Shown: one piece after another, positions 13,862 to 16,594 of the stretch
Layout of the letters: the number at the start of each line of letters is the position of its first letter
Position numbering within the stretch: position 1 is the first letter of the stretch
Origin: Candidatus Aminicenantota bacterium
GTDB lineage: Bacteria; Acidobacteriota; Aminicenantia; Aminicenantales; UBA4085
Direction of reading: 5' to 3'
Length of the DNA stretch: 16,594 bases
Assembly: GCA_003154255.1 (NCBI GenBank)
Contig: PMCY01000190.1
Location: 1 to 16,594 of the forward strand
Translations under genes and position numbers: made by a program
Notes under the pieces: model-generated
Seen by the model: the letters and a program-made list of their open reading frames with translations, nothing else
Told to the model about the DNA's origin: nothing
Databases searched by the model: none

Positions 13862-16000
13862 TCAGCGGATCAGGGGGATCGTCCATTCCAGCCCGGCTTC
13901 GGTCTTCTTCTCCTCCACCCGGCCTTCGGCCGCCCAGGCACCGAGGTGGACGACGACGCGCTTCAAATCGGGATTCGCGGGCGGGACGGCGATGAGATGC
14001 GCGGAGGCGCCGTCCGCGGCCGCTTCAAGGGTCATCGTGACCGGACCAAAATCGGTGGCCACTCCGCGCAGCACGGTTTTCGCCCCCGGCGCGAGCCATG
14101 GCCGGGGCAGGCCTTCCAGCAGGTGCAGTTCGTTTCCCCGTTCCAGGACGAGGAGATTGCGGACGAGCCTTATGAACTCGGCCGAGGCCCAGTTGTGGGG
14201 CATATCCCCGACGAAAGGCGCTTGCGTTTTTTCGCCCTTGGGCGGCTGCTCTTCGCGCCAGGCGCGCAGCGGCGAGGCGTGATTGGCATAGGCGTAGAGG
14301 ATCTCGGCCGCTTTTTGGCCCTGTCCCAGCCAGAGATGGGCATGGGCCCAGAACGAGGCGAAGTAGTTCCATAAGCCGTCGGCCATCCAGCCCGTGCCGA
14401 GGACCAGCCCTTCCTTTTGATGGTCATCGAGGAGTTTCATGGTCCCGCGCGCAAGCGGATCGGCGGCCTCGAACAATTTTCCCGGGAACACGGCGTGGCA
14501 GAAACCCCATTGGCCTCGGACCGCATCGACGCCTTCGCGCGGGATCATCAGGATCGGCAGATAGGATAGCCCTCCGTCCATGGGCTTGGCGTCGCGCTTG
14601 GCCGCTTTTTGAAACGCCGCCCAGAAATCCTTGAACTCCGCCTCCCAATCGGCGAGCTCGGGCATCTGCAGGCGCCGCGCCGCGTCCACGGCCGCTTTGA
14701 GGCCGGCCAGATTCCAATAGACGTTGGTGTATTCGGGAACGACGCCGTCGATGCCGCCGTCGGGAAAGCCCGGCGGCATGAGGCCCGCTTCGGGCGCGGC
14801 CGGGTTTTTGCGGCTGTCATTGCGCAGGCGCTTGATGGCCTCGACGACCCGCTTGACCGTCGGCCAGTTCTCTTTGAGCCAGGCGGTGTCACCGGTCAGG
14901 AGGGCGTGGCGGGTGAGGATGTAGAGGACGATGCCGTTTTCCTTCCAATAGTTGCCCAGGATATCGAACGACCCATCCGGTTTCTGGCGGGTTAAAAGAT
15001 GCCGGATGCCGGCCCGGGCTTCCTGGCCGCGGCCGAGGTAGGTCATGGCTTCGAGAATGAAGGCGCCGTCCACGACCCATAGGCCGCGGTAGCAGGTCGG
15101 CCCGACCTGGAAGATAGGCAGTCCGTCCTTGATCTCACGGGCCTGGTAGATGTTGCGGATGCACGAATCGAGAAGCGCTTGTATGGCCGGATCAGGCACG
15201 CCGATGGCGCTGTACGGAAAATCCCGCCCGGCCCAGAAACGGGCCGCCCGTTCGGGCTGGGCTTTGGCCCAGGCCGCGTCGACGTCGCCGGCTTCGTGCC
15301 CGGAGGCGCAGTACACGGCCAGCTCTTCGACCCGCTCGGAAAAAGTCACGGTCAGCTTGTTCTGGCCGGGGGCGATGCCCGTCCAGCCGGCGCTGAAACT
15401 CAGAAACCGCCGGCCCTTGCGCGAGATCGTTCGATCGGCGATGTCCAGCGGATCTTTGGATTCGACGGTCAGGACCAGTCGATGGCGGCCCGGCGCTTTA
15501 TTGACCAGCAGGAGATCGCCGCGCGCAGGCCGGCCTTCGTCCGCCTGGCTGTTGCGGCGGAAGGGCAGTTTTTGGTCGTCGCCCGGCGCGACGGCCAAGG
15601 CGCTCCAACGCAGGAGCTCCTGTCCGTTCTTGTCGGACATGATCGTCTCGACCACGGGAACACGCGCGTCGGACATGCCTTGAACCGAGGTCGTTTCCGC
15701 CGCGCGCTCCAAACCGATGGAAACGCGTGTGCCGAATTCGTTCCCCCGGACGTAATCGAAAAGGAGTGCGCCCTCCTTGGAAACGAGCGTTTTTTGCCAG
15801 TCGTCGGGAAGCCCGATACAGGTCTGCCACCAGGGCGGAGCATAACGGTAGTCGGCGGTGAACAGTTCGGCTTGATCGGCCGGCGCGGGCGCAGGCCCGA
15901 TATCGCGGCGCGTTTCGGTTTTAAGCCCTCCGCCGCTTGAGCAGGCGGCAAGGATGAAGGCGATGACGATCAAAGCGATTCCGTGCGAGGTTGCGCGCAT
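13862..16000 (-). CDS. Lipoprotein with six-hairpin (alpha/alpha)6-barrel glycosidase-like domain
   Basis: A 712-residue predicted lipoprotein with lipobox LAAC (17-20). Layout: an N-terminal beta-sandwich-like region (about 45-240), an (alpha/alpha)6 barrel (about 260-620) and a short C-terminal beta domain. Barrel signatures include CYRGLWVVDGAFILEAMTYLGR (303-324, D311 a candidate catalytic acid region), GIDGVVPEYTNVYWNLAGL (416-434), GLVLGTGWMADGLWNYFASFWAHAHLWLG (531-559) and the late GDMPHNWASAEFIRLVRNLL (598-617), which resembles sequences in GH78/GH63/GH15-like enzymes. I cannot pick one GH family. The start at 16000 has GGGGAGAA about 6 bases upstream; an earlier in-frame ATG at 16081 precedes the signal and is unlikely. 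It converges on the LpxR-like gene with a 6-base gap. Confidence 0.8.
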   Translation of the reverse strand: MRATSHGIALIVIAFILAACSSGGGLKTETRRDIGPAPAPADQAELFTADYRYAPPWWQTCIGLPDDWQKTLVSKEGALLFDYVRGNEFGTRVSIGLERAAETTSVQGMSDARVPVVETIMSDKNGQELLRWSALAVAPGDDQKLPFRRNSQADEGRPARGDLLLVNKAPGRHRLVLTVESKDPLDIADRTISRKGRRFLSFSAGWTGIAPGQNKLTVTFSERVEELAVYCASGHEAGDVDAAWAKAQPERAARFWAGRDFPYSAIGVPDPAIQALLDSCIRNIYQAREIKDGLPIFQVGPTCYRGLWVVDGAFILEAMTYLGRGQEARAGIRHLLTRQKPDGSFDILGNYWKENGIVLYILTRHALLTGDTAWLKENWPTVKRVVEAIKRLRNDSRKNPAAPEAGLMPPGFPDGGIDGVVPEYTNVYWNLAGLKAAVDAARRLQMPELADWEAEFKDFWAAFQKAAKRDAKPMDGGLSYLPILMIPREGVDAVRGQWGFCHAVFPGKLFEAADPLARGTMKLLDDHQKEGLVLGTGWMADGLWNYFASFWAHAHLWLGQGQKAAEILYAYANHASPLRAWREEQPPKGEKTQAPFVGDMPHNWASAEFIRLVRNLLVLERGNELHLLEGLPRPWLAPGAKTVLRGVATDFGPVTMTLEAAADGASAHLIAVPPANPDLKRVVVHLGAWAAEGRVEEKKTEAGLEWTIPLIR

Positions 16001-16052
16001 CGTCGATTCTCCCCGAGTTCGAGATGTGAGGGACGGCCTGAAAAACGAATTC

Positions 16053-16081
16053 AGTATGGCTTTTTTCCTGGCCGGGAGCAA
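16053..16081 (-). promoter_or_regulatory. Candidate promoter of the six-hairpin lipoprotein gene
   Basis: On the minus strand TTGCTC (16081-16076) is followed after 17 bases by CATACT (16058-16053), four of six to the -10 consensus. This leaves a leader of about 45 bases before the ATG at 16000, with a GGGGAGAA ribosome site. Confidence 0.4.
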
Positions 16082-16120
16082 GAGGGAGATCCTTCCTTTG
16101 GTGAGGATGGAAACGGCGGA

Positions 16121-16594
16121 TTAGATCAAATATTTTCCGTTTTTGGCGATCAATCGGCCGTTGGCGAAGATGGTGACTTTGTCCACCAGCGCGTCGTAGT
16201 GGTGCTTGCTGGAATTGCGTCCCAGGCCGTAAGAATCGCCGACGGCAAAGTGGACGGTGCCGAAGGCTTTCTCGGCCTCCAGCATGTTGGCGCAGATGCG
16301 AGCGCCGGGGTTCGTCCCGACACCGAATTCGCCGATGCTGAATCCGCTCCGGTCATCGCCGATATGGCGGACGATCGCCTCGACGCCCCGGCCGCTCCAT
16401 TGCACGAGCCGCCCCTTCTCGAAATCGAGCTCGCCGCGGCCGAGCTTGTCGTCGATCAGGCGGATGACGACGCGGCCGCTGAACGTTGCCTCGACCGGGC
16501 AGGTGTAGCATTCGCCGGCCGGCAGGTTGCCGTGCTTGCCCTTGCGGGCGATGTCGCCGTTGCTGTTGGCCCAGCGGCGGCCCTTGACGCTGAA
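16121..16594 (-). CDS. M29-like aminopeptidase (AmpS/aminopeptidase T type), C-terminal part
   Basis: The last 157 residues of a metallopeptidase that would remove N-terminal residues from peptides in the cytoplasm. The frame is open from the right edge, so the N-terminus lies outside. Family features are visible: NLPAGECY with a glutamate, IGEFGVGTNPGARICANMLEAEKAFGTVHFAVGDSYGLG with the second glutamate and a histidine, and SSKHHYDALVDKVTIFANG with an H-x-D pair. These match the E, E, H, Y, H, D metal-site set of M29 peptidases. A GTG start at 16405 would truncate the domain and is not used. The gene is 120 bases upstream of the lipoprotein gene on the same strand, which has its own candidate promoter, so cotranscription is uncertain. 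Confidence 0.82.
   Translation of the reverse strand, partial: FSVKGRRWANSNGDIARKGKHGNLPAGECYTCPVEATFSGRVVIRLIDDKLGRGELDFEKGRLVQWSGRGVEAIVRHIGDDRSGFSIGEFGVGTNPGARICANMLEAEKAFGTVHFAVGDSYGLGRNSSKHHYDALVDKVTIFANGRLIAKNGKYLI

Noticed and set aside
16082..16120. Terminator after the aminopeptidase gene
   Set aside because: ATCCT/AGGAT can pair on the minus strand, but the stem is 5 bases with a 10-base loop and lacks a U-tract.

Overview
The window looks like a chromosomal piece of a high-GC, Gram-negative bacterium. The Gram-negative inference rests on content: a predicted lipid A 3'-O-deacylase of the LpxR family, lipoprotein signals, a membrane-fusion subunit of an ABC exporter and a Tat signal. 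The mix would fit an Acidobacteriota-like or related candidate-phylum heterotroph (for example Aminicenantes), but that placement is an impression, not shown by the sequence. No rRNA, tRNA, CRISPR array, phage gene or recognisable transposase gene is present. No gene-free stretch reaches 300 bases.

Left part, minus strand (1-2182): an exporter operon in the order membrane-fusion lipoprotein, ATPase 1, ATPase 2 (cut by the left edge). It resembles E. coli ybhGFSR, but with the double ATPase split into two genes; permeases would be expected beyond the edge. Diverging from it (2287-4602) is an envelope-signalling cassette: ECF sigma factor, membrane-anchored zinc-finger anti-sigma factor (4-base overlap) and an exported DUF4097-type beta-repeat protein with an exact 18-residue periodicity in its centre.

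Middle part: a long inverted repeat (4621-4695) precedes a markedly AT-rich gene for an exported serine beta-lactamase-like hydrolase (4749-5870), probably acquired. Next come an MFS transporter (5973-7106), whose start codon lies 6 bases after a perfect TATAAT and has no Shine-Dalgarno sequence, and a YgiQ-type radical SAM protein (7117-8688).

Right part: a minus-strand pair (11742-8811) encodes a secreted TIM-barrel glycoside-hydrolase-like protein and a Tat-exported TIM-barrel protein. It diverges from a plus-strand pair (11857-13855) encoding an exported protein of unknown family and the LpxR-like enzyme. A lipoprotein of the six-hairpin glycosidase type (16000-13862) converges on the LpxR gene, and the window ends inside an M29-like aminopeptidase gene. 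Together the right half suggests extracytoplasmic carbohydrate processing and outer-membrane remodelling.
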